From positions 992,001-1,056,000 of the forward strand of contig NZ_JAPKNJ010000001.1 of assembly GCF_026343945.1 (NCBI RefSeq): a stretch of DNA of 64,000 nucleotides, written 5' to 3'. Below are positions 35,305 to 44,717 of the stretch, one piece after another (positions within the stretch are counted from its first letter, which is position 1; the number at the start of each line of letters is the position of its first letter). Under the pieces are notes generated by a model. It was not told the origin of the DNA. It did no database searches and saw only the letters and a program-made list of their open reading frames with translations. A program made the position numbers and the translations under genes. This DNA comes from Kaistia algarum (GTDB taxonomy: Bacteria > Pseudomonadota > Alphaproteobacteria > Rhizobiales > Kaistiaceae).

Positions 35305-36213
35305 ATGACGGGCCATATTCCAATGATATCGTTGGTTCAAACCTTGGCGGTCGCTGAGCACCTAAATTTCCATCACGCGGCGAACGTTCTCGGCGTCACG
35401 CAGTCAAGCGTCAGCGCGCGCGTCAAGGCGCTCGAAGAGACGCTCGGCGTCCAGCTTTTCGAACGACGTCATCGCGGCGTCCGGCTGACTGAAGCCGGGC
35501 GTCAGTTCGTGGCCGGTGTCTCGGCTGGCATCGGGCATCTCGATCATGTCATCAGGACTGTCGGCGCTTTTGCCCGCGGGACCGAAGGAAGGCTTCACAT
35601 TGGCCTGCACACTTCGATCGCCGCCGGATTCCTCGCTGAGTTGCGGCAGCGCTATCGCGACGCCTATCCCGGCATCGAGCAAATCATCGCCGAGGGGCGG
35701 TCATCGGAAACGATCGGTTTGGTCCGGGATGGCAAGCTCGACGTCGCTTTCGTCGTCAACACGCCGCCGCCGCCAGATTGCCATTCCCGAGAGTTGTGGC
35801 GGGAGCCTATCGTCGCGGCCTTGCCGATCTCTCATCCGCTGGCCTCATCTTCCTCGGTCCTATGGCGCGACCTTGTGCAGGAAGCCTTTTTGGTCCGCAC
35901 GGGAGCCTCCGGCCCGCAAGTGTTCGACCATGTGGTGCGTCGCGTCGCCGAGCGCGGAGCTTCTCCGCAGGTCCATCGTCGCGATGTTGGCCGGGATACG
36001 CTCATGCACATGGTCGCAACGGGCGACGGGATCACCCTGACGACCGAGGCCGCGAGCCATGTCACGTTCCCCGGCGTGGTGTTTCGCCCGATCGGCGATG
36101 AGCCCGAAGCGGCCCGATTCAGCGCTGTCTGGTCGCCGCACAACGGCAGCCCTGCGCTCAAGAACCTTCTCGACCTCGCGATTCAGATGGAATCGTCAGC
36201 CCGAGCCGCTTGA
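35305..36213 (+). CDS. LysR family transcriptional regulator
   Basis: A regulator of about 302 residues. The N-terminal winged helix reads AVAEHLNFHHAANVLGVTQS and SSVSARVKALEETLGVQLFE. The effector domain follows (GRLHIGLHTSIAAGFLAELR). The start may be ATG 35305 or 35323; a TTG at 35251 gives a longer, less typical N-terminus. Its 3' end overlaps the antisense XRE pseudogene by 18 bases. It closes the cargo block and may control the SDR upstream. Confidence 0.92.
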   Translation: MTGHIPMISLVQTLAVAEHLNFHHAANVLGVTQSSVSARVKALEETLGVQLFERRHRGVRLTEAGRQFVAGVSAGIGHLDHVIRTVGAFARGTEGRLHIGLHTSIAAGFLAELRQRYRDAYPGIEQIIAEGRSSETIGLVRDGKLDVAFVVNTPPPPDCHSRELWREPIVAALPISHPLASSSSVLWRDLVQEAFLVRTGASGPQVFDHVVRRVAERGASPQVHRRDVGRDTLMHMVATGDGITLTTEAASHVTFPGVVFRPIGDEPEAARFSAVWSPHNGSPALKNLLDLAIQMESSARAA

Positions 36214-36407
36214 GGATTTCAATAGCTCGCCCGGTTCGATCCCGAGCGCATCGGCAATCTGCCCCAACACCGTAAGGCTCGCCGACACGTCCGGGTGCTC
36301 GATCGCGCCTACATAGCACGCAGTCAGGCCAGCTTGATCGGCCAGTTCCTATTGCGTCATGTCTTGATCATGGCGGATTCTACGCAGGTCGTGGTATTCA
36401 ATCGCCC
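36196..36407 (-). pseudogene. XRE family regulator, interrupted by an in-frame TAG
   Basis: On the minus strand the frame reads IEYHDLRRIRHDQDMTQ, then TAG (36351-36349), then ELADQAGLTACYVGAIEHPD and LGQIADALGIEPGELLK to a stop at 36196. This is one complete XRE helix-turn-helix broken by a nonsense codon at the position that is usually Glu or Ala. There is no start codon left upstream in frame. Its 5' part overlaps the end of the intact XRE gene, so the pair was once a translationally linked unit. Confidence 0.75.
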
Positions 36408-36661
36408 GGTTGTCGCGATCGGATCACGACAGGTTCTATTCTGGCAAGGAAATCGGCGGTGGAGACGCCAAGCGCCGAAGTAATGTCGACAAACTCGACG
36501 ACATCAATCCGTCGTTCGCCGTTTTCATACTTGGCGACGAACGACTGCGGCTTGTTCAGCGCCTCCGCCAACTCGGCCTGCGTGAGCCCCTTGGCCTTGC
36601 GCGCTTCGACAAGAAGAGATTGCAATAGTATTTGTCGGGGCGTGCGCAGGGATTTCTGCAT
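36398..36661 (-). CDS. XRE family helix-turn-helix regulator
   Basis: An 87-residue Cro/CI-type repressor: LLVEARKAKGLTQAELAEAL, NKPQSFVAKYENGERRIDV, then EFVDITSALGVSTADFLARI. ATG 36661 is chosen because GGAGAG lies 9 bases upstream; the frame runs further upstream through the operator region, which is unlikely to be coding. It faces away from a DUF2285 gene across two palindromes, a layout typical of an ICE transfer switch. Confidence 0.88.
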   Translation of the reverse strand: MQKSLRTPRQILLQSLLVEARKAKGLTQAELAEALNKPQSFVAKYENGERRIDVVEFVDITSALGVSTADFLARIEPVVIRSRQPGD

Positions 36662-36700
36662 TCCGGACGGCTCTCCATTGAAAAGGGGGAGCCGATCCGC

Positions 36701-36733
36701 TAATCCTGATTCAGGATTATCCCATTTCGGGAT
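36701..36733. promoter_or_regulatory. Two palindromic operators between XRE and DUF2285 genes
   Basis: TAATCCTGATTCAGGATTA (36701-36719) is a perfect palindrome of 9-bp arms around one central base. It is joined directly to ATCCCATTTCGGGAT (36719-36733), with 5-bp arms. They lie 40 bases from the XRE start and 50 from the DUF2285 start, so they probably bind the XRE repressor. Confidence 0.7.
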
Positions 36734-36768
36734 TTTATCTGGCACGAGGTCCGAAGGAGGGCCGAGCG

Positions 36769-37062
36769 ATGCGGGTACGCCCTGAGCTTGACCCCGATGT
36801 CGATGACCTGGCTCCGACCGAGCCGGAGATCACGATCTATGACGAGCGGCGCTTCGTCACCTATCTGCGCCTGCTTGACGCCGAGGCGGACGGAGCCGAC
36901 TGGCAGGAGGTGGCGCAAATCGTGTTGCACCGCGACCCATCCGCCGAACACACACGCCTCTGTTGGCAAAGCCATCTTGAGCGCGCGCACTGGATGACCA
37001 AGACCGGCTACCTCAAGATACTGGAACAAGCGACGGCCGAAGCGCGATCAACGCTGAACTGA
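36769..37062 (+). CDS. DUF2285 domain-containing regulator
   Basis: A 97-residue DUF2285 protein: ITIYDERRFVTYLRLLDAEA, WQEVAQIVLHRDP, HTRLCWQSHLERAHWMTKTG and GYLKILEQA. The C-terminal part is the same helix that ends the frameshifted gene at 21712 (KHYMRGGYRDLL). DUF2285 proteins act as activators of excision or transfer in ICEs of Rhizobiales. It diverges from the XRE gene, and is the likely target of its repression. Confidence 0.9.
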   Translation: MRVRPELDPDVDDLAPTEPEITIYDERRFVTYLRLLDAEADGADWQEVAQIVLHRDPSAEHTRLCWQSHLERAHWMTKTGYLKILEQATAEARSTLN

Positions 37063-37178
37063 CCATCCTTTTTTTTCGCTATAGTATCCGAAACCCCGAT
37101 CTGCCGGATTTTCTGTTGCCTATCGCGGGAACGGCTATTCTCTGATCGGCTCCGTCTCTCTTGCCGATCGGAGCCTGT

Positions 37179-39170
37179 ATGCGCGGAGGTCAGATTCTCT
37201 GGGGGCAGATCGCCCTCGTTTTCACCATCATAGGGTTGACGACATGGGCCGCGACCCAATGGACGGCGTGGCGTCTCGGCTTTCAGGCGCAACTTGGCGA
37301 GCCGTTGTTGGTCCTGGCGGGCTGGCCGATCTACTATCCGCCCGCTTTCTTCTGGTGGTGGTATTTCTACGACGCCTATGCACCGTCGATATTCATCGAA
37401 GGGGCGATCATTGCAGCTTCAGGCGGCTTCAGTTCCATCGCCGTCGCAATCGGCCTGTCCGTCATCCGGGCACGGCAGGCAAAGAACGTCGCCACCTATG
37501 GATCGGCGCGCTGGGCCGAGCCGGAGGAGATCAAGGCTGCCGGGCTGCTTGATCCCGATGGCGTTCTGCTCGGCCGTCTCGACCGCGACTATCTGCGCCA
37601 TGACGGCCCGGAGCATGTACTGTGCTTTGCACCGACCCGCAGCGGCAAGGGCGTCGGACTCGTTGTGCCGACACTGCTGACCTGGCCGGGCAGCACAATC
37701 ATTCACGACATCAAGGGCGAGAATTGGGGACTGACGGCCGGTTTCCGGTCGCGGCACGGCCGCGTGCTGCTGTTCGATCCGACCGATCCAACCTCGTCGG
37801 CCTATAATCCGCTGCTGGAGGTACGGCGCGGCGACAAGGAGGTCCGCGACGTGCAGAACATCGCCGACATCCTCGTCGATCCCGAAGGCGCTCTCGACAA
37901 GCGCAACCATTGGGAAAAGACCAGCCATTCGTTGCTGGTCGGCGCGATCTTGCACGTCCTCTATGCCGAGGCCGACAAGACGCTCGCTGGCGTTGCCAAT
38001 TTCCTGTCCGATCCGAAGCGTCCCGTCGAGGCGACGTTGCGCGCGATGATGAGCACGCCGCACCTGGGCGAAGCCGGGGTGCATCCTGTCATCGCATCAT
38101 CGGCACGCGAACTGCTGAACAAAAGCGACAACGAACGGTCGGGCGTGCTTTCGACCGCCATGTCGTTTCTCGGCCTGTATCGTGATCCGGTCGTGGCGAA
38201 GGTGACGGCGCGCTGCGACTGGCGCATCGCCGATCTTGTCACAGGCGAAAGACCCGTCAGCCTCTATCTCGTCGTGCCGCCCTCCGACATCAACCGCACC
38301 AAGCCGCTGATCCGTCTGCTGCTCAATCAGGTCGGACGGCGACTGACCGAAGACCTGAAGACATCGGCCAATCGCCATCGGCTCCTGCTGATGCTGGACG
38401 AGTTTCCGGCGCTGGGAAGGTTGGATTTCTTCGAGTCCGCGCTGGCCTTCATGGCGGGCTACGGCATCAAAAGCTTCCTGATCGCACAGAGCCTCAACCA
38501 GATCGAAAAGGCATATGGCGCGAACAACAGTGTGCTCGACAACTGCCATGTGCGCGTTGCCTTCGCCACCAATGACGAGCGCACCGCAAAGCGCGTGTCG
38601 GACGCGCTCGGCACCGCGACGGAAATGCGCGATTCCACCAACTATGCCGGCCACCGGCTTTCGCCCTGGCTTGGTCATCTCATGGTGTCGCGGCAGGAGA
38701 CGGCCCGGCCGCTTCTCACCCCCGGCGAGGTGATGCAACTTCCACCCGCTGACGAATTGCTGCTGGTAGCGGGTGTACCGCCGGTGCGGGCGAAGAAGGC
38801 CCGCTATTACGAGGATGCACGGTTCCGCGAACGTGTTCTGCCGCCGCCGAAATCCACCGCTGCGAGATACCCGGCCAAGCCGCCCGCCGATGATTGGTCG
38901 GCGCTGGCGATCCCGGTTGCGACTGCGGGAGCCGTATCCGGCCATACGGATAGCGCCATTGCCGATCCGGCCAATGCCGGCATCCGCCGCGAGCCGGAAT
39001 TGCCGGAGCATGAGGACATCGCGCCGGTCGAACGCCCGGCCATCGGCGAGTTCGACGTGCTGGACGATGAACCGGACGTGGACGCCGCCAAGGCCCGTAG
39101 CCTCCGCCAGCAGGTCACTTCGGTTGCCCGGCAGGCGACGATGGACCCCGCTGACGGCATCGAGTTGTGA
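37179..39170 (+). CDS. traG: Type IV coupling protein TraG/VirD4
   Basis: A 663-residue inner-membrane ATPase that delivers the relaxase-DNA complex to the mating channel. Two N-terminal spans (ALVFTIIGLTTWAATQW and IEGAIIAASGGFSSIAVAIG) precede Walker A APTRSGKGVG at about residue 150 and Walker B LLMLDEFPALGRLD at about residue 405. The start at 37179 puts the first membrane span near residue 10. A disordered C-tail of about 100 residues follows the ATPase. It heads the traG-trb block, 117 bases after the DUF2285 gene. Confidence 0.95.
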   Translation: MRGGQILWGQIALVFTIIGLTTWAATQWTAWRLGFQAQLGEPLLVLAGWPIYYPPAFFWWWYFYDAYAPSIFIEGAIIAASGGFSSIAVAIGLSVIRARQAKNVATYGSARWAEPEEIKAAGLLDPDGVLLGRLDRDYLRHDGPEHVLCFAPTRSGKGVGLVVPTLLTWPGSTIIHDIKGENWGLTAGFRSRHGRVLLFDPTDPTSSAYNPLLEVRRGDKEVRDVQNIADILVDPEGALDKRNHWEKTSHSLLVGAILHVLYAEADKTLAGVANFLSDPKRPVEATLRAMMSTPHLGEAGVHPVIASSARELLNKSDNERSGVLSTAMSFLGLYRDPVVAKVTARCDWRIADLVTGERPVSLYLVVPPSDINRTKPLIRLLLNQVGRRLTEDLKTSANRHRLLLMLDEFPALGRLDFFESALAFMAGYGIKSFLIAQSLNQIEKAYGANNSVLDNCHVRVAFATNDERTAKRVSDALGTATEMRDSTNYAGHRLSPWLGHLMVSRQETARPLLTPGEVMQLPPADELLLVAGVPPVRAKKARYYEDARFRERVLPPPKSTAARYPAKPPADDWSALAIPVATAGAVSGHTDSAIADPANAGIRREPELPEHEDIAPVERPAIGEFDVLDDEPDVDAAKARSLRQQVTSVARQATMDPADGIEL

Positions 39171-39180
39171 GGTGGCAACC

Positions 39181-39612
39181 ATGCAGACGAAAACCCGCAT
39201 GAACGTCTATTTCGAGCCGGAACTTCTGAAAAAGGTCGAGGCGCTGGCGCTGCGCCGCAACGTTTCCAAATCCGCTGTCATCGAAGCTGCCGTGGCGTCC
39301 TTCCTGTCCGCCGACGCCTCGGAACGGCTGGAGGCGGTGTTCGCCCGCCGCATGGACCGGATCGGCCGACAGATCGACGGCATGGACGAAGACCTCGCCA
39401 TTCTCGGCGAAACGCTATCACTGTTCATCCGCTTCTGGATGATCGTCACGCCGCCGCTGCCCGATAGCGCGCAGGCGTCGGCCAAGGCGAAAGGCACGGA
39501 GAGGTTCGACGGCTTCCTGCAAACGCTCGGCCGGAAGCTGGCGACCGGCGATCGGTTCCTCAAGGACCTGTCCCGTGACATCGACTCGCGACGAAACGGA
39601 GGCGAAAATTGA
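39181..39612 (+). CDS. CopG-type ribbon-helix-helix protein
   Basis: A 143-residue protein with an N-terminal RHH DNA-binding motif: TRMNVYFEPELLKKVEALAL and NVSKSAVIEAAVASFLS. A hydrophobic helix follows (LGETLSLFIRFWMIVTPPLP), which may contact the membrane or the coupling protein. It starts 10 bases after the traG stop and is in the position of the TraJ/CopG genes that sit between traG and trbB in such elements. Likely an autoregulator of the transfer operon. Confidence 0.9.
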   Translation: MQTKTRMNVYFEPELLKKVEALALRRNVSKSAVIEAAVASFLSADASERLEAVFARRMDRIGRQIDGMDEDLAILGETLSLFIRFWMIVTPPLPDSAQASAKAKGTERFDGFLQTLGRKLATGDRFLKDLSRDIDSRRNGGEN

Positions 39613-39739
39613 GAAGAGCCGTGATCTTTGGTTGGTCACCGCCAATATTCAACCCCGCCGATTACCGCCGTTTCTTCGCTATGGCCGCCGCGCGTTAGAT
39701 ACTTGTTGAATCGGCCTAATTTCCGGCTCTTTTAGTCAT

Positions 39740-39782
39740 CCCCGTCCGGGGACCGTCTGATGTCTCCCCGGCGGACACGGGG
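39740..39782 (+). promoter_or_regulatory. Inverted repeat in the trb leader
   Basis: CCCCGTCCGGGGA and TCCCCGGCGGACACGGGG form a long hairpin, with a 7-bp core (39746-39752 with 39765-39771) and an outer CCCCGT/ACGGGG arm. It ends 5 bases before the trbB start codon, so it could hide the ribosome site or bind a regulator. It may also cap the traG transcript. Confidence 0.5.
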
Positions 39783-39787
39783 ATCAG

Positions 39788-40810
39788 ATGGCCGCTTCAC
39801 ATCACCATTCGGAAGGTTCAGCAAGGGGCGCACGGATGCTGCGCACCGCGCTCGGTCCGGCCATTGCCCGGTTTCTCGAAGATGCCGCCGTGGTCGAGGT
39901 GATGCTGAACCCGGACGGGCGCATCTGGATCGACCGGCTCTCCGAAGGGCTTGCCGACACCGGCGAACGACTGTCGCCCGCCGATGGCGAGCGCATCGTG
40001 CGCCTTGTCGCCCATCATGTCGGCGCGGAAGTTCATGCCGGAGCGCCGCGTGTCTCGGCTGAACTGCCCGAGACCGGGGAGCGGTTCGAGGGGCTGCTGC
40101 CGCCCGTCGTCGCGGCCCCGGCCTTCGCCATCCGCAAGCCCGCCGTCGCCGTGTTCACGCTCGACGATTATGTCGCGGCCGGGATCATGTCCGCCGAACA
40201 GGCCGAGGCATTGCGCAATGGCGTTGCGTCCCGCGCCAACATCCTCGTGGCGGGCGGCACGTCCACCGGCAAGACGACGCTCACCAATGCCCTGCTGGCC
40301 GAGGTGGCGAAGACATCCGATCGCGTCGTCATCATCGAGGACACGCGCGAACTACAATGCGCCGCGCCCAACCTCGTCGCCATGCGGACGAAGGACGGCG
40401 TCGCGTCCCTGTCCGATCTTGTCCGTTCCAGCCTGCGCCTGCGCCCCGACCGCATCCCGGTCGGCGAGGTGCGCGGCCCGGAGGCGCTGGACCTGCTGAA
40501 AGCATGGGGCACCGGCCATCCAGGAGGCGTCGGGACGATCCATGCGGGCAGCGCCATTGGTGCGCTTCGCCGGATGGAACAGCTCATTCAGGAAGTCGTC
40601 GTCACCGTGCCGCGTGCGCTGATCGCCGAGACGATCGACCTCGTAGCTGTCCTGTCCGGCCGTGGTTCCGCACGCCGGCTCTGCGAACTCGCTCGCGTCA
40701 AGGGTCTTGGCCCGGACGGCGATTACCGCGTCGTGCCCGCCGTCATCGAGGGCAACGGCGTTGCGGCATCCTCAACCCAAGCCCTCAACCACGAAGGAGA
40801 CCATCCATGA
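39788..40810 (+). CDS. trbB: Conjugal transfer ATPase TrbB (VirB11)
   Basis: A 340-residue hexameric traffic ATPase of the mating-pair system. It has Walker [17 protein letters not shown] at about residue 156, the Asp box [12 protein letters not shown], the Walker B-like [20 protein letters not shown] and the His box GTIHAG. ATG 39788 has no strong ribosome site, perhaps because of the leader hairpin. First gene of the canonical B-C-D-E-J-K-L-F-G-I order. Confidence 0.95.
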   Translation: MAASHHHSEGSARGARMLRTALGPAIARFLEDAAVVEVMLNPDGRIWIDRLSEGLADTGERLSPADGERIVRLVAHHVGAEVHAGAPRVSAELPETGERFEGLLPPVVAAPAFAIRKPAVAVFTLDDYVAAGIMSAEQAEALRNGVASRANILVAGGTSTGKTTLTNALLAEVAKTSDRVVIIEDTRELQCAAPNLVAMRTKDGVASLSDLVRSSLRLRPDRIPVGEVRGPEALDLLKAWGTGHPGGVGTIHAGSAIGALRRMEQLIQEVVVTVPRALIAETIDLVAVLSGRGSARRLCELARVKGLGPDGDYRVVPAVIEGNGVAASSTQALNHEGDHP

Positions 40811-41169
40811 TCCCACGTTCGCGCCCTATATCGCTTGCCCATCGGCGGCTGTTCCACCTCCCGCATCAGCTTACCATGACGGCTTCTGTCGCCATCGTGA
40901 GCCTGATGATGGCAGCGCCCGCCCATGCCTCCGGTTCGTCTATGCCGTGGGAAGCACCGCTGCAATCCATCCTCCAGTCGATCGAAGGCCCGGTTGCCAA
41001 GATCATCGCCGTGATCGTCATCATCTCCACCGGTCTCGCGCTGGCCTTCGGCGATACGTCGGGGGGCTTCCGCCGTCTGATCCAGATCGTGTTCGGCCTG
41101 TCCATCGCGTTCGCCGCGTCGAGCTTCTTCCTGTCGTTCTTCTCGTTCGGCGGCGGAGCGCTGGTCTGA
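40807..41169 (+). CDS. trbC: Pilin TrbC (VirB2)
   Basis: A 120-residue pilin precursor. The N-terminal signal (VAIVSLMMAAPAHASG) ends near residue 42, and two hydrophobic helices follow (AKIIAVIVIISTGLALAFG and IQIVFGLSIAFAASSFFLSF), as in VirB2. TraF at 24632 probably processes it. It overlaps trbB by 4 bases and trbD by one. Confidence 0.93.
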   Translation: MIPRSRPISLAHRRLFHLPHQLTMTASVAIVSLMMAAPAHASGSSMPWEAPLQSILQSIEGPVAKIIAVIVIISTGLALAFGDTSGGFRRLIQIVFGLSIAFAASSFFLSFFSFGGGALV

Positions 41170-41450
41170 TGGTGGGCGTCGTCGAACAGGGACAAGAGGT
41201 TCCGGGCTTCACCGTGCCGGTCCACCGGGCGCTGACCGAGCCAATCCTGCTCGGCGGCGCTCCGCGCGCCATCGCCATCATGAACGGAACGCTGGCAGGT
41301 GCGGTCGGCCTGGGCCTGCGCCTCTGGCTGGTCGGACTTGCGATCTGGGCAATCGGCCATTTCGCGGCGGTGTGGGCGGCAAAGCGCGATCCGCTCTTCG
41401 TCGATGTCGCTCGCCGCCATCTGCGCATCCCCGCGCATCTTTCAGTCTGA
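41169..41450 (+). CDS. trbD: Mating-channel protein TrbD (VirB3)
   Basis: A 93-residue inner-membrane protein. The start VPGFTVPVHRALTEPILLGG is characteristic of VirB3/TrbD, followed by two hydrophobic stretches (IMNGTLAGAVGLGLRLWLVG, LAIWAIGHFAAVW) and a short cytoplasmic tail. VirB3 homologues work with the VirB4-type ATPase encoded next. Confidence 0.93.
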   Translation: MVGVVEQGQEVPGFTVPVHRALTEPILLGGAPRAIAIMNGTLAGAVGLGLRLWLVGLAIWAIGHFAAVWAAKRDPLFVDVARRHLRIPAHLSV

Positions 41451-41464
41451 GGGGAGCGCCCGAG

Positions 41465-43939
41465 ATGATGAACCTCGCCGAATATCGCAATCGCAACAGC
41501 CGACTTGCCGACTTCCTGCCCTGGGCCGCACTCGTCGGCCCCGGCATCGTGCTCAACAAGGATGGCAGCTTCCAGCGCACCGCGCGGTTTCGTGGCCCCG
41601 ATCTGGATTCAGCCGTGCCCGCCGAACTGGTGGCCGTCGCCGGCCGTCTCAACAATGCCGTCCGGCGTCTGGGTTCCGGCTGGGCGATCTTCGTCGAAGC
41701 GCAGCGCCATGCCGCCGCGACCTATCCGAACAGTATTTTCCCGGATTCCGCATCGGCGCTGGTCGATGCCGAGCGCAAGGCCGATTTCGAGGAAGCCGGC
41801 GCACATTTCGAGTCCAGCTACTTCCTGACCTTCACCTATCTGCCGCCCGCCGAGGACGCCGCCCGCGCGGAAACCTGGCTCTATGAGGGCCGGGAGAAGA
41901 CCGGGATCGACCCCAATGAGGTGATGAGCGGCTTCGCCGATCGCACCGACCGGCTGTTGCGGCTGATCGAAGCCTTCATGCCGGAATGTGCGTGGCTGTC
42001 CGACACCGAGACGCTGACCTACCTACATGGCTGCGTTTCCACGCACCGGCACCGCGTCCGCGTTCCCGAAACCCCGATCTATCTCGACGCGCTGCTGGCT
42101 GACCAACCGCTGACCGGCGGGCTGGAGCCACGCCTTGGCAATCAGCATCTGCGCGTTCTCACCATCACCGGCTTCCCGACCGCGACGACGCCCGGCCTGC
42201 TCGACGAGCTGAACCGGCTGGCCTTTCCCTATCGCTGGTCCACCCGCGCGATCCTGCTCGACAAGACCGATGCGACGAAACTGCTGACCAGGATCAGGCG
42301 GCAGTGGTTCGCCAAGCGCAAGTCTATCGCCGCCATCCTCAAGGAGGTGATGACCAACGAGCAATCCGCGCTGGTGGACACGGATGCGTCGAACAAGGCG
42401 GCGGATGCCGATCTCGCGCTTCAGGAACTCGGCGCGGACTATGCCGGCATCGCTTATGTCACGGCCACCGTGACGGTATGGGACGCCGATCCGCGCATTG
42501 CCGACGAGAAGCTGTGGCTGGTCGAGAAGGTCATCCAGGGTCGCGACTTCACCGCGATGGCGGAAACCACCAACGCGGTGGATGCCTGGCTCGGATCGCT
42601 GCCCGGCCATGTCTACGCCAATGTCCGGCAACCGCCGATTTCCACGCTCAATCTCGCCCACATGATCCCGCTTTCGGCGGTGTGGGCGGGGCCGGAACGG
42701 GACGAGCATTTTGCAGCGCCCCCACTGCTCTTCGGCAAGACCGAAGGCTCGACCCCGTTCCGGTTTTCCCTCCACGTCGGCGATGTCGGCCATACGCTCG
42801 TCGTCGGCCCGACCGGCGCGGGAAAATCCGTGCTGCTGGCGCTCATGGCGCTCCAGTTCCGCCGTTACCGGGGTGCGCAGGTTTTCGCCTTCGATTTCGG
42901 CGGTTCGATCCGTGCGGCGGCGCTCTGTATGCGCGGCGACTGGCACGACCTGGGCGGCGGGCTGACGGACGGTTCGGAAACCTCCGTCAGTCTTCAGCCG
43001 CTCGCCCGCATCGAGGAGACGGCCGAACGCGCCTGGGCGGGCGACTGGATCGTAGCCATCCTGATCCGCGAAGGCATTGCCATCACCCCGGAGGTGAAAG
43101 AGCATATCTGGACGGCGCTGACCTCGCTGGCGTCCGCGCCCGTGGAAGAGCGCACCATCACCGGCCTCTGCGTCTTGCTCCAGTCGAACGATCTGAAACA
43201 GGCGCTGCGGCCATATTGTATTGGCGGCGCCTGGGGCCGGTTGCTCGACGCGGAATCCGAGCATCTCGGCACCGCCACGGTCCAGGCGTTCGAGACCGAG
43301 GGGTTGATCGGCACCGATGCGGCCCCGGCCGTTCTCGCCTATCTGTTTCACCGGATCGAGGACCGGCTCGACGGATCGCCGACGCTCATCATCGTCGATG
43401 AAGGCTGGCTGGCGCTCGACGACGAAGGGTTCGCCGGCCAGCTCCGGGGGTGGCTGAAGACGCTGCGCAAGAAGAACGCCAGCGTCATCTTCGCCACGCA
43501 GTCGCTATCGGACATCGACGGCTCGGCCATCGCGCCCGCCATCATCGAAAGCTGCCAGACCCGGCTATTTCTGCCGAACGAACGGGCGATCGAGCCGCAG
43601 ATTACCGCCATCTATCGCCGCTTCGGCCTCAACGATCGCCAGATCGAGATCATCGCACGGGCGATGCCCAAGCGCGACTATTACTGCCAGTCGCGGCGCG
43701 GCAATCGCCTGTTCGATCTTGGCCTCAGCGACGTGGCCCTGTCGCTTTGCGCCGCGTCTTCGCGCCAGCATCAGCAACTCATTGCCGATATTCATGCGCG
43801 CGTGGGCACGAACGGCTTCCTCTACGAATGGCTCTGCGAGAACCGCCTTGCCTGGGCCGCCGACATGATCGGCGACCTCACCAATGTCGTCCCCCCGAAC
43901 ACTATTTCGTCCACTGAAATCAAGGAGATCATGCCATGA
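41465..43939 (+). CDS. trbE: Conjugal transfer ATPase TrbE (VirB4)
   Basis: An 824-residue ATPase, the largest component of the channel. N-terminal VirB4 domain (NLAEYRNRNSRLADFLPWA), then Walker A VVGPTGAGKSVLLALM at about residue 447 and Walker B LIIVDEGWLALDD at about 645, with FATQSLSDI after it. ATG 41465 lies 14 bases past trbD and is followed by a second Met. Energises pilus assembly and DNA transfer. Confidence 0.95.
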   Translation: MMNLAEYRNRNSRLADFLPWAALVGPGIVLNKDGSFQRTARFRGPDLDSAVPAELVAVAGRLNNAVRRLGSGWAIFVEAQRHAAATYPNSIFPDSASALVDAERKADFEEAGAHFESSYFLTFTYLPPAEDAARAETWLYEGREKTGIDPNEVMSGFADRTDRLLRLIEAFMPECAWLSDTETLTYLHGCVSTHRHRVRVPETPIYLDALLADQPLTGGLEPRLGNQHLRVLTITGFPTATTPGLLDELNRLAFPYRWSTRAILLDKTDATKLLTRIRRQWFAKRKSIAAILKEVMTNEQSALVDTDASNKAADADLALQELGADYAGIAYVTATVTVWDADPRIADEKLWLVEKVIQGRDFTAMAETTNAVDAWLGSLPGHVYANVRQPPISTLNLAHMIPLSAVWAGPERDEHFAAPPLLFGKTEGSTPFRFSLHVGDVGHTLVVGPTGAGKSVLLALMALQFRRYRGAQVFAFDFGGSIRAAALCMRGDWHDLGGGLTDGSETSVSLQPLARIEETAERAWAGDWIVAILIREGIAITPEVKEHIWTALTSLASAPVEERTITGLCVLLQSNDLKQALRPYCIGGAWGRLLDAESEHLGTATVQAFETEGLIGTDAAPAVLAYLFHRIEDRLDGSPTLIIVDEGWLALDDEGFAGQLRGWLKTLRKKNASVIFATQSLSDIDGSAIAPAIIESCQTRLFLPNERAIEPQITAIYRRFGLNDRQIEIIARAMPKRDYYCQSRRGNRLFDLGLSDVALSLCAASSRQHQQLIADIHARVGTNGFLYEWLCENRLAWAADMIGDLTNVVPPNTISSTEIKEIMP

Positions 43940-44703
43940 TTCGTATCTCGTCCCGTTCGCGCGCCCGCTGCGTTGCGTCAGCGCTTCTCGCAGCATCCGT
44001 CGCCGTTGCTCCCATCCTGACGACGCCGGCGCACGCCATCATCGTCTATGACCCGACCAATTATGCGCAGAACGTGCTTCAGGCCGCCCGCGCGCTACAG
44101 CAGATCAACAACCAGATCACACAGCTTCAGAACGAAGCGCAGATGCTCATCAATCAGGCCCGCAATCTGGCGAGCCTGCCGATCTCATCCCTCCAGCAGC
44201 TTCAGCAGTCGGTGCAGCGCACACAGCAATTGCTCAATCAGGCGCAAAACATCGCCTATGATGTTCACCAGATCGACCGCATATTCCAGCAGAAATACGG
44301 CAGCGTTTCGTTGTCGGCTACTGACCAGCAGCTTGTCTCCGACGCCCGTTCGCGCTGGCAGAACACGGTTGGTGGCCTTCAGGACGCGATGAAGGTGCAG
44401 GCCACCGTCGTCGGCAACATCGACACCAACCGCACGGAGATGTCGCGATTAGTGGGCGCGAGCCAGAGCGCAACCGGTGCGCTTCAGGCGACACAGGCCG
44501 GCAACCAGCTTCTCGCGCTCCAGACCCAGCAGCTCGCCGATCTCACCGCTGTTATCGCCGCCAATGGCCGCGCACAGGCGCTCAACGATGCCGAGCGGGC
44601 CGCCGCTGCGGAACAGGGCCGTGAGCAGCGCCGCCGCTTCCTGACGCCGGGCGCGGGCTATCAGCCGGGCAACGCCCGTATGTTCCCCGGCAGCGGCAAT
44701 TGA
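43936..44703 (+). CDS. trbJ: TrbJ (VirB5-like)
   Basis: A 255-residue periplasmic protein with a Sec signal (AASVAVAPILTTPAHAI). The mature part is a helical coil rich in Gln and Asn (ALQQINNQITQLQNEAQML and QQLQQSVQRTQQLLNQAQNI), typical of TrbJ, which sits at the pilus tip or in the periplasm. Overlaps trbE by 4 bases. Confidence 0.93.
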   Translation: MIRISSRSRARCVASALLAASVAVAPILTTPAHAIIVYDPTNYAQNVLQAARALQQINNQITQLQNEAQMLINQARNLASLPISSLQQLQQSVQRTQQLLNQAQNIAYDVHQIDRIFQQKYGSVSLSATDQQLVSDARSRWQNTVGGLQDAMKVQATVVGNIDTNRTEMSRLVGASQSATGALQATQAGNQLLALQTQQLADLTAVIAANGRAQALNDAERAAAAEQGREQRRRFLTPGAGYQPGNARMFPGSGN

Positions 44704-44717
44704 GGGAGGCGACGCCA

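Noticed and set aside
42023..43351. Long open frame on the minus strand under trbE
   Set aside because: It is antisense to the highly conserved trbE (VirB4) gene. Its residue composition is that of a reverse-complement shadow in GC-rich DNA, and it has no domain or ribosome site.
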